Positions 26,859 through 35,422 of a stretch of DNA of 64,000 nt are shown piece by piece. The translations under genes and the position numbers were made by a program. The notes below the pieces were generated by a model. That model had not been told where the DNA came from. It was given only the letters and a program-made list of their open reading frames with translations, and ran no database searches. Origin of the DNA: Mesorhizobium sp. AR02 (GTDB lineage Bacteria > Pseudomonadota > Alphaproteobacteria > Rhizobiales > Rhizobiaceae); contig NZ_CP080531.1 in NCBI RefSeq assembly GCF_024746835.1, forward strand, positions 3,926,001-3,990,000. The letters are read 5' to 3'. The first letter of the stretch is position 1, and each line of letters opens with the position of its first letter.

Positions 26859-28028
26859 TCAACTGCGTTGCGCGTGCGCCTCCAGGAATCGCTCCGAAAT
26901 GGTGAATCCCAATCCGGGCTTTTCCGGGATCGCTATCATACCGTCCTTGGCTTCGACAGTCTCTTCGATCAGATCGTGGATCATCGGGTTGGCGCCGAGC
27001 GAATATTCGACGGTGAAACTCGACGGCGAGGCGGCGCAGACATGCAGCCCGGCGAAGAAGCAGGGCGCACCGGCCCACAGATGCGGCGCAAAGCGCAGAT
27101 TGAAAGCGCTGGCGATGGTGCCGATCTTCATCGCTTCGCTGATGCCGCCGCAGAAAGCAGGATCGGGCTGGAAGATATCGGCCGCTTTCAGCACCGCGAG
27201 GTCGCGGAAGGCATAGCGCGTCGCCTCGCTTTCGCCGGTGGCAATCGGAACAGCACCCGATGCGCGCACTTCCGCCATGCCGGGCTTGTCGTCGGCGATC
27301 ACAGGCTCCTCGAACCAGGCGAGATCGAGGTCGTTGACGAGATGGATGAAGCGCTTGGCTTCCGCCACCGTATAGGTGCCGTGGGCGTCGACCATCAGCT
27401 CGACATCGGGGCCGAGCGCCTGGCGCGCGGCGCGCACACGGGCGGCGGAAATGTGCGCGGCACCATCCATGGCGCCAACCCGCATCTTCAGCGCCTTGAA
27501 GCCGCCCCGGGCGATGTAGGATTTCAATTGCTCGCCGATTGCATCGGCGGATGCCCAGCCGCCGGAGGCATAGGCCTGCATGCGGTCGAGCTTGCGGCCG
27601 CCGAGCAGCCGCCAGACCGGAACCCCTAGTGATTTGCCGAGAATATCCCAGAGCGCGATGTCGACGGCGCTGATGGCGGCGACGCTCATGCCGCGCCGCG
27701 CCAGTTGCGGCATGGCGTGGCCGGCGCGCGCGGCACTGTCGTGGCGCACGCCGTTGTAGAGCATCTCCCAGATGATGCCGATATCGGCCGGATCGCGGCC
27801 GATCAGCTGCGGGCCGACCTCATGGTTCAGCATGTGGACCAGCGCGCCGTAGCTGCCGGCGCTGCCGGCGGCGTTCTTGCCTTCGCCCCAGCCGACCAGC
27901 CCGTCATTGGTTTCGATGCGCAGGATGGCGGCGTCGAAGGTCGTCACCTGGCCGAAGTCGCTGCGATGCTGCTTCGCGGCTTCGATCGGGATGCGGACCC
28001 ACCAGGCTTGGATGGTCTTGATGCGCAT
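26859..28028 (-). CDS. Mandelate racemase/muconate lactonizing (enolase superfamily) dehydratase
   Basis: 389 residues. N-terminal capping domain, then a TIM barrel. The second-strand base is in KALKMRVG (Lys-x-Arg); metal ligands Asp in VDAHGTY, Glu in FEEPV and Glu in ATGESE; the His-Asp dyad is seen as ADIFQPD and FAPHLWAG. The His-Asp dyad puts it with the mandelate racemase-like acid-sugar dehydratases. Likely substrate is a sugar acid such as galactonate, fuconate or tartrate, giving a 2-keto-3-deoxy acid. Second gene of the operon, after a TIM-barrel isomerase. Confidence 0.88.
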   Translation of the reverse strand: MRIKTIQAWWVRIPIEAAKQHRSDFGQVTTFDAAILRIETNDGLVGWGEGKNAAGSAGSYGALVHMLNHEVGPQLIGRDPADIGIIWEMLYNGVRHDSAARAGHAMPQLARRGMSVAAISAVDIALWDILGKSLGVPVWRLLGGRKLDRMQAYASGGWASADAIGEQLKSYIARGGFKALKMRVGAMDGAAHISAARVRAARQALGPDVELMVDAHGTYTVAEAKRFIHLVNDLDLAWFEEPVIADDKPGMAEVRASGAVPIATGESEATRYAFRDLAVLKAADIFQPDPAFCGGISEAMKIGTIASAFNLRFAPHLWAGAPCFFAGLHVCAASPSSFTVEYSLGANPMIHDLIEETVEAKDGMIAIPEKPGLGFTISERFLEAHAQRS

Positions 28029-28088
28029 GTCTTTCCCCAGCCCTGCCGCCGGTCAGGGCGGAAGGGCAAATTTCCCAGAAGCAGTCGA

Positions 28089-28976
28089 CTACTTGATCAG
28101 CGGCAGCAGCGTTTCGGCGGTGATGCGCATCTGGTCGGTGTAGAATTTTTCGGTCAGCACGCTGGAGCCGTGGTCCTGGATGAACTTCAACTGCTCGGGC
28201 GAGATATCGACCGGGTGGCGCTCGACCATTTCGGGGTAGGGTGCCGCCGGCGTGCGGTCGACCGGGGCGACGAACTCGTTGGTCAGTGCGCCGTCGTAGC
28301 CGACTTCCTTCAAGGTGGCGACGATCCTGGGCCAGTCGATCTGGCCAAGGCCGGCGGCGAAGCGGTTGTTGTCGGCGACATGGAAGTCGAACAGGCGCTT
28401 GCCGACCTGACGGATGGCGTCATGGACGTTAAATTCCTCCATGTGGATGTGGTAGGCGTCGAGGCAGACACCGCATTCGGGGCTGACCGCGTCTGCCAGC
28501 GCCAGCGCCTGGGCGCCGCGATTGAACAGGTAGGTCTCGAACCGGTTCAGCGGCTCGACGGCGATCTTGACGCCGACCTTCTTGGCATGGGTGAAGCATT
28601 CGCGGGTCGCGTCGACCACCCACTTCCATTCTTCTTCCTCGGTACCGTCGGGCACCACCTTGCCGACGGTCGCCGGAACCAGGGTGATGATTTCGCCATC
28701 GAGCTCGCTGACCATGGTCAGCACGTCCTTGACATACTGCACCGAGCGCTCGCGCTGTCCCTGGTTCTTGGCGGCAAGGTTGCGCTCGCCCAGCATCAAG
28801 GTCACCGCACCCCAGCAGCGGATGCCATGCTCCTTCAGCAGCGCCCGCGTCTCCTTGGTCTTGTACTGCTCGGGCTCGCCGGAAATCTCGATCGACTCAT
28901 AGCCGAATTTCTTGATGCGCTTGAGCGTCGTCTCCAAAGGCTCCGCGCGCATCCAGTTGTGCGTCGAAAGATGCAT
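28089..28976 (-). CDS. Xylose-isomerase-like TIM-barrel sugar isomerase/epimerase 1
   Basis: 295 residues of the AP_endonuc_2 sugar phosphate isomerase/epimerase family. Metal-site features: Glu in IAVEPLNRFET, Asp/His in CLDAYHIHMEEF, His in FDFHVADNNR and Glu in TNEFVAPVDR. Start ATG at 28976 after GGAAGGA; upstream in-frame extension is not conserved in character. First gene of the minus-strand operon, about 106 bases downstream of operator site 5. Probably interconverts keto-sugars or keto-acids in a sugar-acid pathway. Confidence 0.85.
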   Translation of the reverse strand: MHLSTHNWMRAEPLETTLKRIKKFGYESIEISGEPEQYKTKETRALLKEHGIRCWGAVTLMLGERNLAAKNQGQRERSVQYVKDVLTMVSELDGEIITLVPATVGKVVPDGTEEEEWKWVVDATRECFTHAKKVGVKIAVEPLNRFETYLFNRGAQALALADAVSPECGVCLDAYHIHMEEFNVHDAIRQVGKRLFDFHVADNNRFAAGLGQIDWPRIVATLKEVGYDGALTNEFVAPVDRTPAAPYPEMVERHPVDISPEQLKFIQDHGSSVLTEKFYTDQMRITAETLLPLIK

Positions 28977-29081
28977 GGTTTGTCCTTCCCAAATTCGTCC
29001 GTATGGTTTGCCTGCGACATGCATCGCCGAAAGGCGACGCAAGGGTTCCTCCCCAAGGCATCCCCAGCCTTTTTCCTGCAA

Positions 29082-29096
29082 ACTGGTTCGACCAAT
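29082..29096. promoter_or_regulatory. TGGT-N3-ACCA operator, site 5
   Basis: ACTGGTTCGACCAAT; inner TGGT-TCG-ACCA is perfect. Core CTGGTTCGACCA is shared exactly with site 3. It lies upstream of the minus-strand operon that contains the FadR-type gntR gene. Confidence 0.62.
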
Positions 29097-29261
29097 TGGG
29101 CCTGAAGTGAGGTCTACAGCAAATTCTAGGGAACGGCAAGAAGCGGGGCAGCGCAACTTTTTGTGCGAATTACTCCGTTGATTGTATTGTGATATATGTC
29201 GATACTTCTGGTGTGCCGAGGGCTTTGCCGGTGCATTGTCCGGCTTGACCAAATTTCGCTA

Positions 29262-29276
29262 TTTGGTAATACCAGA
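29262..29276. promoter_or_regulatory. TGGT-N3-ACCA operator, site 6, over a possible -10 box
   Basis: TTTGGTAATACCAGA, 14 of 15 bases identical to site 4 (12390-12404). TAATAC in its centre could serve as -10 for the plus-strand operon starting at 29379. Confidence 0.62.
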
Positions 29277-29378
29277 ATGGCAGTGCCTGCAAAGCGCCCG
29301 ATGCGAAAAGACCAAAATGGCTGGCCCTGCTTCCAATCGGCGCTATGCTTGGTCGCGACACAATGAGGGAGGATGCCG

Positions 29379-30434
29379 ATGCCGACGACAATGAAGGGCC
29401 CTGGACTGTTTCTGGCGCAGTTCGCGGGTGACGCAGCGCCATTCAATTCGCTGGCTTCGATCACCAAATGGGCCGCCGGTCTCGGCTATAAGGGCGTGCA
29501 GATCCCGACCTGGGATGCGCGCCTGTTCGACCTCAAGAAGGCGGCGTCTTCTAAGGCCTATTGCGACGAGGTGAAGGGCATCTGTGCCGATGCCGGCGTC
29601 GAAATCACGGAATTGTCGACGCATCTGCAGGGGCAGTTGGTGGCAGTGCACCCTGCCTATGACGCCCAGATGGATGGCTTCGCGCCGGCCTCGGTCCACA
29701 ACAATCCGAAGGCGCGGCAGAAATGGGCGGTCGAGCAGATGAAGTTCGGCGCCAAGGCATCGCGCAATCTCGGGCTCAATGCATCGGTGACCTTCTCCGG
29801 TGCGCTGGCCTTCCCCTACCTCTACCCCTGGCCGCAGCGGCCGGCCGGTCTGATCGAGGAGGCCTTCGCCGAGCTCGGCAAGCGCTGGAAGCCGATCCTC
29901 GATGTCTATGAGGACAATGGCGTCGATGTCGGCTACGAGATCCATCCCGGCGAGGACGTGTTCGACGGCGCCACCTTCGAAATGTTCCTCGACGCGGTCG
30001 GCGGCCACAAGCGCTGCAACATCAACTACGATCCGTCGCACTTCCTGCTGCAGCAGCTCGACTATCTCGAATTCATCGACATCTATCACGAGCGTATCAA
30101 GGCCTTCCACGTCAAGGACGCCGAGTTCAACCCGACCGGCCGGCAGGGCGTCTATTCCGGCTATCAGAGCTGGACCAACCGCGCCGGCCGTTTCCGCTCG
30201 CTTGGCGACGGGCAGGTGGATTTCGGCAGCATCTTCTCCAAGCTGACGCAGTACAATTACGATTCCTGGGCGGTGCTGGAATGGGAGTGCTGCCTGAAGC
30301 ATCCCGAAGACGGTGCTGCCGAAGGCGCCCCCTTCATCCAGCACCACATCATCCGGGTGACGGAAAAGGCATTCGACGACTTTGCCGGCGGCGCCACCGA
30401 CAAGAAGGTGCTGCGCGCGATGATGGGTATCTAG
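29379..30434 (+). CDS. Xylose-isomerase-like TIM-barrel sugar isomerase/epimerase 2
   Basis: 351 residues, larger than the other two barrels in this cluster. Metal ligands: Glu in VGYEIHPGED, Asp in NYDPSHFL, His in KAFHVKDAEF, Glu in AVLEWECC. I chose the ATG at 29379, 6 bases after GGGAGG; the ATG at 29373 abuts that box directly. First gene of the plus-strand operon, followed by a palindromic element and a Gfo/Idh/MocA oxidoreductase. Such pairs carry out oxidise-isomerise-reduce chemistry on sugars, but the substrate is unknown. Confidence 0.88.
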   Translation: MPTTMKGPGLFLAQFAGDAAPFNSLASITKWAAGLGYKGVQIPTWDARLFDLKKAASSKAYCDEVKGICADAGVEITELSTHLQGQLVAVHPAYDAQMDGFAPASVHNNPKARQKWAVEQMKFGAKASRNLGLNASVTFSGALAFPYLYPWPQRPAGLIEEAFAELGKRWKPILDVYEDNGVDVGYEIHPGEDVFDGATFEMFLDAVGGHKRCNINYDPSHFLLQQLDYLEFIDIYHERIKAFHVKDAEFNPTGRQGVYSGYQSWTNRAGRFRSLGDGQVDFGSIFSKLTQYNYDSWAVLEWECCLKHPEDGAAEGAPFIQHHIIRVTEKAFDDFAGGATDKKVLRAMMGI

Positions 30435-30443
30435 CGCTACTTT

Positions 30444-30570
30444 CCCTCCCCCACGAGGGGAGGGTGGCCCGAAGGGCCGGGTGGGGTCGGTTCAGGCCGA
30501 GCTCCGCCTCTACGACCCCACCCGATCCGCTGCGCGGATCGATCTCCCCTCAAGGGGAGGTAAGCAACAG
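30444..30570. repeat. Palindromic intergenic element (third family)
   Basis: Nested inverted repeats: CCCTCCCCCACGAGGGGAGGG-like hairpin, GGGTGGGGTCG (30479-30489) against CGACCCCACCC (30513-30523), GATCCGCTGCGCGGATC, and CTCCCCTCAAGGGGAG. It sits inside an operon between the isomerase and oxidoreductase genes. Typical rhizobial dispersed palindrome. Confidence 0.7.
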
Positions 30571-30584
30571 CCAGGAGAAAAAAC

Positions 30585-31772
30585 ATGGTCGGCGCATCGA
30601 AGTCGGAAACGGGAGGCGGCCCGATCCGCTATGGCATGGTCGGTGGCGGGCAAGGCGCCTTCATCGGCGCAGTGCATCGCATCGCGGCGCGCATGGACAA
30701 TGAGTTCGTGCTGGTGGCCGGTGCGCTGTCGGCGAATCCCGAGCGTGCCAAGGCGTCGGCCGCCGAACTCGGGCTTGATCCCGATCGCAGCTACGCGTCC
30801 TACGCCGAGATGGCCAAGGCCGAGGCCAAGCGCCCCGACGGTATCGAGGCGGTGGCGATCGTCACGCCCAACAATGTGCATGTGCCGGCGGCCAAGGCTT
30901 TTCTCGAGGCCGGTATCCATGTGATCTGCGATAAGCCGCTGGCAACGACGCTGGCCGAGGCGAAAAAACTCGCGGCGATCGTCGAGAAGACCGGCAAGGT
31001 GTTCGTGCTCACCCACAACTATACCGCCTATCCGATGGTGCGTCAGGCGCGCGAGATGGTGGCCAAGGGCGTGCTCGGCGATATCCGCATCGTGCAGTCG
31101 GAATACCCGCAGGACTGGCTGACCGAGGATCTCGCCGCCACCGGCCAGAAGCAGGCATCGTGGCGCGGCGATCCGAAACAGGCGGGCGCCGGCGGTGCGC
31201 TGGGCGACATCGGCACCCATGCCTACAATCTCGCTCGCTTCGTCTCGGGGCTGGAGCTCGACTCGCTGTCGGCCGATCTCGATGCCTTCGTGCCGGGCCG
31301 GCTGCTCGACGACAATGTCAACGTCATGCTGCGCTTCAAGCCAGCCGGCAAGACGCACCCGGCCAAAGGCATGATCTGGGCAAGCCAGGTGGCGCCCGGG
31401 CACGAGAACGGGCTGAAGCTGCGCATCTATGGCTCGAAGGGTGGGCTGGAATGGGTGCAGGCCGACCCGAACTATCTCTGGTACACGCCATTCGGCCAGC
31501 CCAAGCAATTGATCACCCGCAACGGCGCCGGCGCGCTGCCGGTGGCGGGCCGCGTCAGCCGCGTGCCGCCGGGCCACCCGGAGGGCTATCTCGAAGGTTT
31601 CGCCAACATCTACCAGGAAGCGGCGCGGGCGATCCGCGCGGCGGGCAAGAAGGGTGGCAAGCCGGCAAAGGATGTGGTCTTCCCGACCATCCAGGATGGC
31701 GTCGAAGGCATGGCCTTCATCGAGGCCTGCGTGAAATCGTCGAAGAAGAATGGAGCCTGGACGAAGCTTTAG
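30585..31772 (+). CDS. Gfo/Idh/MocA family oxidoreductase
   Basis: 395 residues. N-terminal dinucleotide fold with GMVGGGQGAFIG (about residues 16-27), the family CDKPLATT (EKP-motif position) and then the C-terminal alpha/beta sheet with GALGDIGTHAYNLARF carrying the catalytic His. Start after an AGGAGA. Clustered with three xylose-isomerase-like barrels; likely oxidises a hydroxyl of a sugar or inositol-type ring with NAD(P). Substrate not determinable. Confidence 0.9.
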   Translation: MVGASKSETGGGPIRYGMVGGGQGAFIGAVHRIAARMDNEFVLVAGALSANPERAKASAAELGLDPDRSYASYAEMAKAEAKRPDGIEAVAIVTPNNVHVPAAKAFLEAGIHVICDKPLATTLAEAKKLAAIVEKTGKVFVLTHNYTAYPMVRQAREMVAKGVLGDIRIVQSEYPQDWLTEDLAATGQKQASWRGDPKQAGAGGALGDIGTHAYNLARFVSGLELDSLSADLDAFVPGRLLDDNVNVMLRFKPAGKTHPAKGMIWASQVAPGHENGLKLRIYGSKGGLEWVQADPNYLWYTPFGQPKQLITRNGAGALPVAGRVSRVPPGHPEGYLEGFANIYQEAARAIRAAGKKGGKPAKDVVFPTIQDGVEGMAFIEACVKSSKKNGAWTKL

Positions 31773-31809
31773 AATAACGATCCGGGGGGATCCAAGGGGA
31801 GGGATGTCG

Positions 31810-32661
31810 ATGAAAATCGGCATGTGCATGTTCTTGTGGACAACCAGCGTCTCGAAGAAGCACGAGCCGCTGCTGCGCGACATCAAGGCGACGGGCTTCG
31901 ATGGCGTCGAGATACCGGTCTTTGCCGGCACGCCGGACGACTATAAAAAGCTAGGCGACCTGCTCGATCGCATCGGGCTGGAGCGTACCGCGGTCTCGGC
32001 GATGGGTGATCCCTCAATGAACCTGATCTCGCCGGATGCCACGACCCGGAAGGCTGGTGTCGATTACATGAAATGGGCGATCGATTGCAGCTCAGCCCTC
32101 GGCGCGAGCACGCTGAGCGGCCCGCTGCATTCGACGCTTGGCGCCTTTTCCGGCAGCGGGCCGACACCCGCCGAGAAGAACCGTTCGGTCGCCTCGCAGC
32201 GCGCCATCGGCGACCATGCCGGCAAGCGGAACGTCACCATCGGGCTGGAGGCGCTCAACCGTTTCGAATGTTATCTGCTGAACACGATGGCCGACCTGTC
32301 GGAGCACATCGACACCATCGACCGGCCGCACATCAAGGCGATGTACGACACCTTTCATGCCAATATCGAGGAGGCCGACCCGATCGGCGCCTACACAAAG
32401 CATCGCAGGAATGTCGTGCACATCCACATATCGGAGAATGATCGCGGCGTGCCGGGGCGCGGCAACATCCCGTGGGCGGAGACGTTCGCGGCGATCCGCA
32501 AGAGCGGCTATGATGACTGGCTGACGATCGAGGCGTTCGGGCGTTCGCTGAAGGATCTGGCGGCGGCGACCAAGGTGTGGCGCGATTTTTCCGAAACGCC
32601 GGAAGCGGTTTATCGGGACGGGTACAAGCATATCAGGAACGGGTGGAAGAAGGCGGCTTAG
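31810..32661 (+). CDS. Xylose-isomerase-like TIM-barrel sugar isomerase/epimerase 3
   Basis: 283 residues, AP_endonuc_2 family. Metal-site residues: Glu in IGLEALNRFECYL, Asp/His in MYDTFHANIEE, His in VVHIHISENDRG, Glu in LTIEAFGRS. This pattern resembles D-tagatose/D-psicose 3-epimerases. The ATG at 31810 has GGGGAGGG 6 bases before it; the ATG at 31804 abuts the box. Last gene of the plus-strand operon. Confidence 0.87.
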   Translation: MKIGMCMFLWTTSVSKKHEPLLRDIKATGFDGVEIPVFAGTPDDYKKLGDLLDRIGLERTAVSAMGDPSMNLISPDATTRKAGVDYMKWAIDCSSALGASTLSGPLHSTLGAFSGSGPTPAEKNRSVASQRAIGDHAGKRNVTIGLEALNRFECYLLNTMADLSEHIDTIDRPHIKAMYDTFHANIEEADPIGAYTKHRRNVVHIHISENDRGVPGRGNIPWAETFAAIRKSGYDDWLTIEAFGRSLKDLAAATKVWRDFSETPEAVYRDGYKHIRNGWKKAA

Positions 32662-33023
32662 GCGCCTGATCGGTCGATAGTGACGCAAAGGAGACCTGCG
32701 TCGGCGACCCTTGGCGCGAGGCGAGACGATGATTGCGCCTTGTCCATTTTCTATTTGCGTTCGTGGCGATTGCCAAGTGGTTCCCCCACTCCGTCTCGGC
32801 TTCGCCGAGCTTCCTCTCCCCCCTCCGGAGGGAGAGGAAAGGGAGCCCAGTGGCTCGGGAGTGGAAGAAAGCCTCGACCTAGGAGGACGGGCGTCGGCTC
32901 GGACAGCCTGGCGCCTTTCCTCTACCCCGTCGATCGGGGGAGAGGTGTCGAGCGCAGCTCGACGGAGTGGGGGTCGACCCTTGGCGCGGCACTATACGAT
33001 GCCCGCGCTTATGCGTCACAAGG
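32662..33023. other. Convergent intergenic region, repeat-filled
   Basis: 362 bases between convergent operons. Most is the palindromic element at 32781-32975; CGACCCTTGGCGCG occurs at both ends of the region (near 32703 and 32974), suggesting a duplicated or mosaic repeat. No gene seen. Confidence 0.7.
32781..32975. repeat. Mosaic palindromic element (fourth family), long copy
   Basis: CCCCCACTCCGTC (32783-32795) is inverted at the right end as GACGGAGTGGGGG (from 32961). Inner hairpins include CTCTCCCCCCTCCGGAGGGAGAG and CTACCCCGTCGATCGGGGGAG. The right half recurs at 45839-45904. Confidence 0.72.
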
Positions 33024-34391
33024 TTAACCCTGCTCGGCCTGGATCCTGTTGTAGTCGTGGATGGTGCGGCTGAGCCTCCGGCGCAGGAAGTTGGAGATGT
33101 TGTCGAAGATGAAGACGACCAGCAGGATCAACAGCACCATGTAGAAGACGTTGGCCCAGTTGGAGTTGGTGCGCATCGCTTCCCACAATTTCAGGCCGAT
33201 GCCGCCGGCGCCGACGGCGCCGATGATGGTGGCGCCACGGGTGTTGGATTCCCATTGGTAGAGCGTCTGGCTGATGAAGACCGGAATGACTTCGGGCATC
33301 ACACCGTAGCGCTGCACCAGGAGGCCGTTGGCGCCGGTCGACAGCACCCCTTCGCGCGGCTTGTCGTCGATGTTCTCCAGCGCCTCGGAATAGGTTTTGC
33401 CGAGCGTGCCGATCTCGGTGAAGAAGATCGCCGCGCTGCCGGCCAGCGGGCCGGGGCCGAAGGCGCGGGTGAAGAACAGCGCCCAGATCAGCATGTCGAC
33501 CGAGCGCATGAAGTCGAAGAAGCGCTTCAGGACCTGGCTGAGCACGCCGCTCGGCGTGATGTTGCGGGCGGCGAAGAAGGCAAGCGGGAAGGCGACGATG
33601 CCGCCGAGCAGCGTGCCGAGGAACGCCATGACGATGGTCTGCAAAAGCTTTGTCCAGACGTCGCCGTGCTGCCATTGCGCATTGTTCCAGATATTGTCGC
33701 CGGCCAGAGCGAGGTTCGAGGTGCCAGGCTTCAGTTCGGGACCGGACACGATCAGCGAGACCACTTCTCCCGCTGATTTGCCGAAGAAGGGCGAGCGCGT
33801 GTCGAAGACAAAATTCGCCCAGCCGAGGAAGCGCTTGCGCACCTTGACGCGGTCGACGGTGACGCGCACCTCGCCGACGAAGCCCATCTTGGCGACCACC
33901 TCGTCGTCATGCGCGGTGATCCAGTCCGGCACCGGACCTGCGATTACCGGCTTGCCGCTGGTCAGCGCAACCGGCACCGTCTCACCGTTGGCCACGATCG
34001 TCGCCTGCGCCTTGTCGAAGGTGACGGATTTTGCAGGCCCGTCGATCAGTACGGTGAAGGTGCCGTCCGGGTTCTTGATCACCCAGTCGGGGTTCGGGTT
34101 GTCGCCAAGCGCGGAGAAGCGCGGGTATTTGGGCGTGATCTCAGGCTGGTCGAGGCGGAATTCCGGCTGCAGATCGTAGCTGATCCATTGCGTCAGGAAC
34201 AGCGGCAGACGCTCCCAGTGCGATTCCCGCAGCACTTGCGGCAAGCTGAAGAACCATAGGACATAGATGAGATACGTCAGGATGCCGACGAACAGGAAGA
34301 GCGGCGCGAAGCGCTTGTACAGCGGCCGCCGGAACACTTGCGGATAGCGCTCCTCGATCGACAGCATCTCCTCGGTGGTCATGGTCGCCAT
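33024..34391 (-). CDS. phnE2: Phosphonate ABC transporter permease PhnE2
   Basis: 455 residues, nearly twice a usual PhnE. One N-terminal helix (about residues 30-50) is followed by a soluble, probably periplasmic, segment of about 190 residues (including DPQ-rich and VTVDRVKVRKRFLGW stretches) and then the C-terminal permease domain with GTLLGGIVAFPLAFFAARN, ATIIGAVGAGGIGLKLW and a final membrane helix. This large form is typical of the second PhnE of rhizobial phnCDE1E2 operons. Starts 3 bases after the phnE1 stop. Last gene of the phosphonate uptake operon. Confidence 0.9.
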   Translation of the reverse strand: MATMTTEEMLSIEERYPQVFRRPLYKRFAPLFLFVGILTYLIYVLWFFSLPQVLRESHWERLPLFLTQWISYDLQPEFRLDQPEITPKYPRFSALGDNPNPDWVIKNPDGTFTVLIDGPAKSVTFDKAQATIVANGETVPVALTSGKPVIAGPVPDWITAHDDEVVAKMGFVGEVRVTVDRVKVRKRFLGWANFVFDTRSPFFGKSAGEVVSLIVSGPELKPGTSNLALAGDNIWNNAQWQHGDVWTKLLQTIVMAFLGTLLGGIVAFPLAFFAARNITPSGVLSQVLKRFFDFMRSVDMLIWALFFTRAFGPGPLAGSAAIFFTEIGTLGKTYSEALENIDDKPREGVLSTGANGLLVQRYGVMPEVIPVFISQTLYQWESNTRGATIIGAVGAGGIGLKLWEAMRTNSNWANVFYMVLLILLVVFIFDNISNFLRRRLSRTIHDYNRIQAEQG

Positions 34392-34394
34392 GGT

Positions 34395-35366
34395 TCACGC
34401 TCCCATCATAAAGGCTTGTTCGCCGACCAGCTTGCGGCGCAGCCAGGCGGAAAACTGGTCGATGATGAAGATGGTGGTGAACAAGAGCAGCACCAGCGCC
34501 AGCGTCTTGGCGCCGAAGCCGCGCGAGATGGAGAGCTTCAATTCCTCGCCGATGCCGCCACCGCCGACGGCGCCGATGATGGTCGAGATGCGGACATTGA
34601 TCTCGACGCGCAGCAGTGTGTAGGACATGAAATTGGGCAGCACCTGCGGCAGGCCGGCAAAGCGCACCCGCTCGAACCAGTTGGCGCCGACCGCGCGCAG
34701 GCCCTCCTCGGCGCGCATGTCGATGTTCTCGTTGATCTCGTAGAACAGCTTGCCAAGAGCGCCGATCGAATGCAGGCCGATGGCGATGATGGCAGCGATC
34801 GGGCCGATCGAGACAATAGCCGCGAACAGGCCGGCAATGACGATCTCCGGAAAGGCGCGCAGCAGCTCCATGAAGCGCTTGACGATCAGCCGCAGCAGCG
34901 GATGGGGCGTCAGGTTGCGCGCCGCGATGAACGAGAACGGCACCGCGAAGATGAAGCCGATGAAGGTCGAGACCAAGGCGACATTGACCGTGGTGATCAT
35001 CAGCTCGAAATATTCGGGGATGTAGAACCCGCCCCAGACATAGATGCGGCCGAGCGGGAAGTTGAATTCCTGCGTGCCGGTGTCATGCGGCGAGGCGATG
35101 TCGAACAGCGCCCGCCAGACATCGTTCCAGTCCTTGGGGACGAGCCAGCTCAGGAAATCCAGAATATGCGGCAACCGGTCGAAGAAGTGGCCGGCATTGG
35201 CCTCGTCGGCGAACCACATGCTGGCGAACATCGCGACGAGCAGCAGGCCGACGCCCAGCACTGTATAGAACCGGCGCAGCGACGTCTGGCGTCGCCAGGC
35301 ATCGGCCATCTGGTGGGTGGCGCCAGAAGAGGCTGTCAAAGAAGGGGCTGTCACGGAAAGGGTCAT
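34395..35366 (-). CDS. phnE1: Phosphonate ABC transporter permease PhnE1
   Basis: 323 residues. N-terminal helix, periplasmic loop of about 75 residues, then the permease core with FIGFIFAVPFSFIAARNLTP, MELLRAFPEIVIAGLFAA and STIIGAVGGGGIGEEL, the last being the ATPase-coupling region conserved in PhnE. Start at 35366; the frame extends 36 bases upstream through a terminator-like hairpin, so that extension is unlikely. Partner of PhnE2. Confidence 0.92.
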   Translation of the reverse strand: MTLSVTAPSLTASSGATHQMADAWRRQTSLRRFYTVLGVGLLLVAMFASMWFADEANAGHFFDRLPHILDFLSWLVPKDWNDVWRALFDIASPHDTGTQEFNFPLGRIYVWGGFYIPEYFELMITTVNVALVSTFIGFIFAVPFSFIAARNLTPHPLLRLIVKRFMELLRAFPEIVIAGLFAAIVSIGPIAAIIAIGLHSIGALGKLFYEINENIDMRAEEGLRAVGANWFERVRFAGLPQVLPNFMSYTLLRVEINVRISTIIGAVGGGGIGEELKLSISRGFGAKTLALVLLLFTTIFIIDQFSAWLRRKLVGEQAFMMGA

Positions 35367-35380
35367 GATCGGAGATGCAA

Positions 35381-35410
35381 AAAGGGCGGTGTTTTTGAAC
35401 ACCGCCCTTT
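35381..35410 (-). terminator. Intrinsic terminator/attenuator between phnD and phnE1
   Basis: Perfect 13-bp stem (35381-35393 against 35398-35410) with a 4-base loop; on the minus strand it is followed by a run of five T. It stands inside the phnCDE operon right after phnD, so it should cut transcription of the permeases relative to the binding protein. Confidence 0.85.
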
Positions 35411-35422
35411 CCGATTTCGCCG

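Larger units (their letters stand above)
28977..29378. other. Divergent promoter region of sugar-acid cluster
   Basis: 402 bases without a gene between two divergent isomerase genes. It holds operator-like palindromes at 29082-29096 and 29262-29276. A possible plus-strand promoter is TTGACC (29245-29250) with TAATAC (29267-29272), the latter inside the second palindrome. The middle part is AT-rich compared with the window. Confidence 0.75.
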
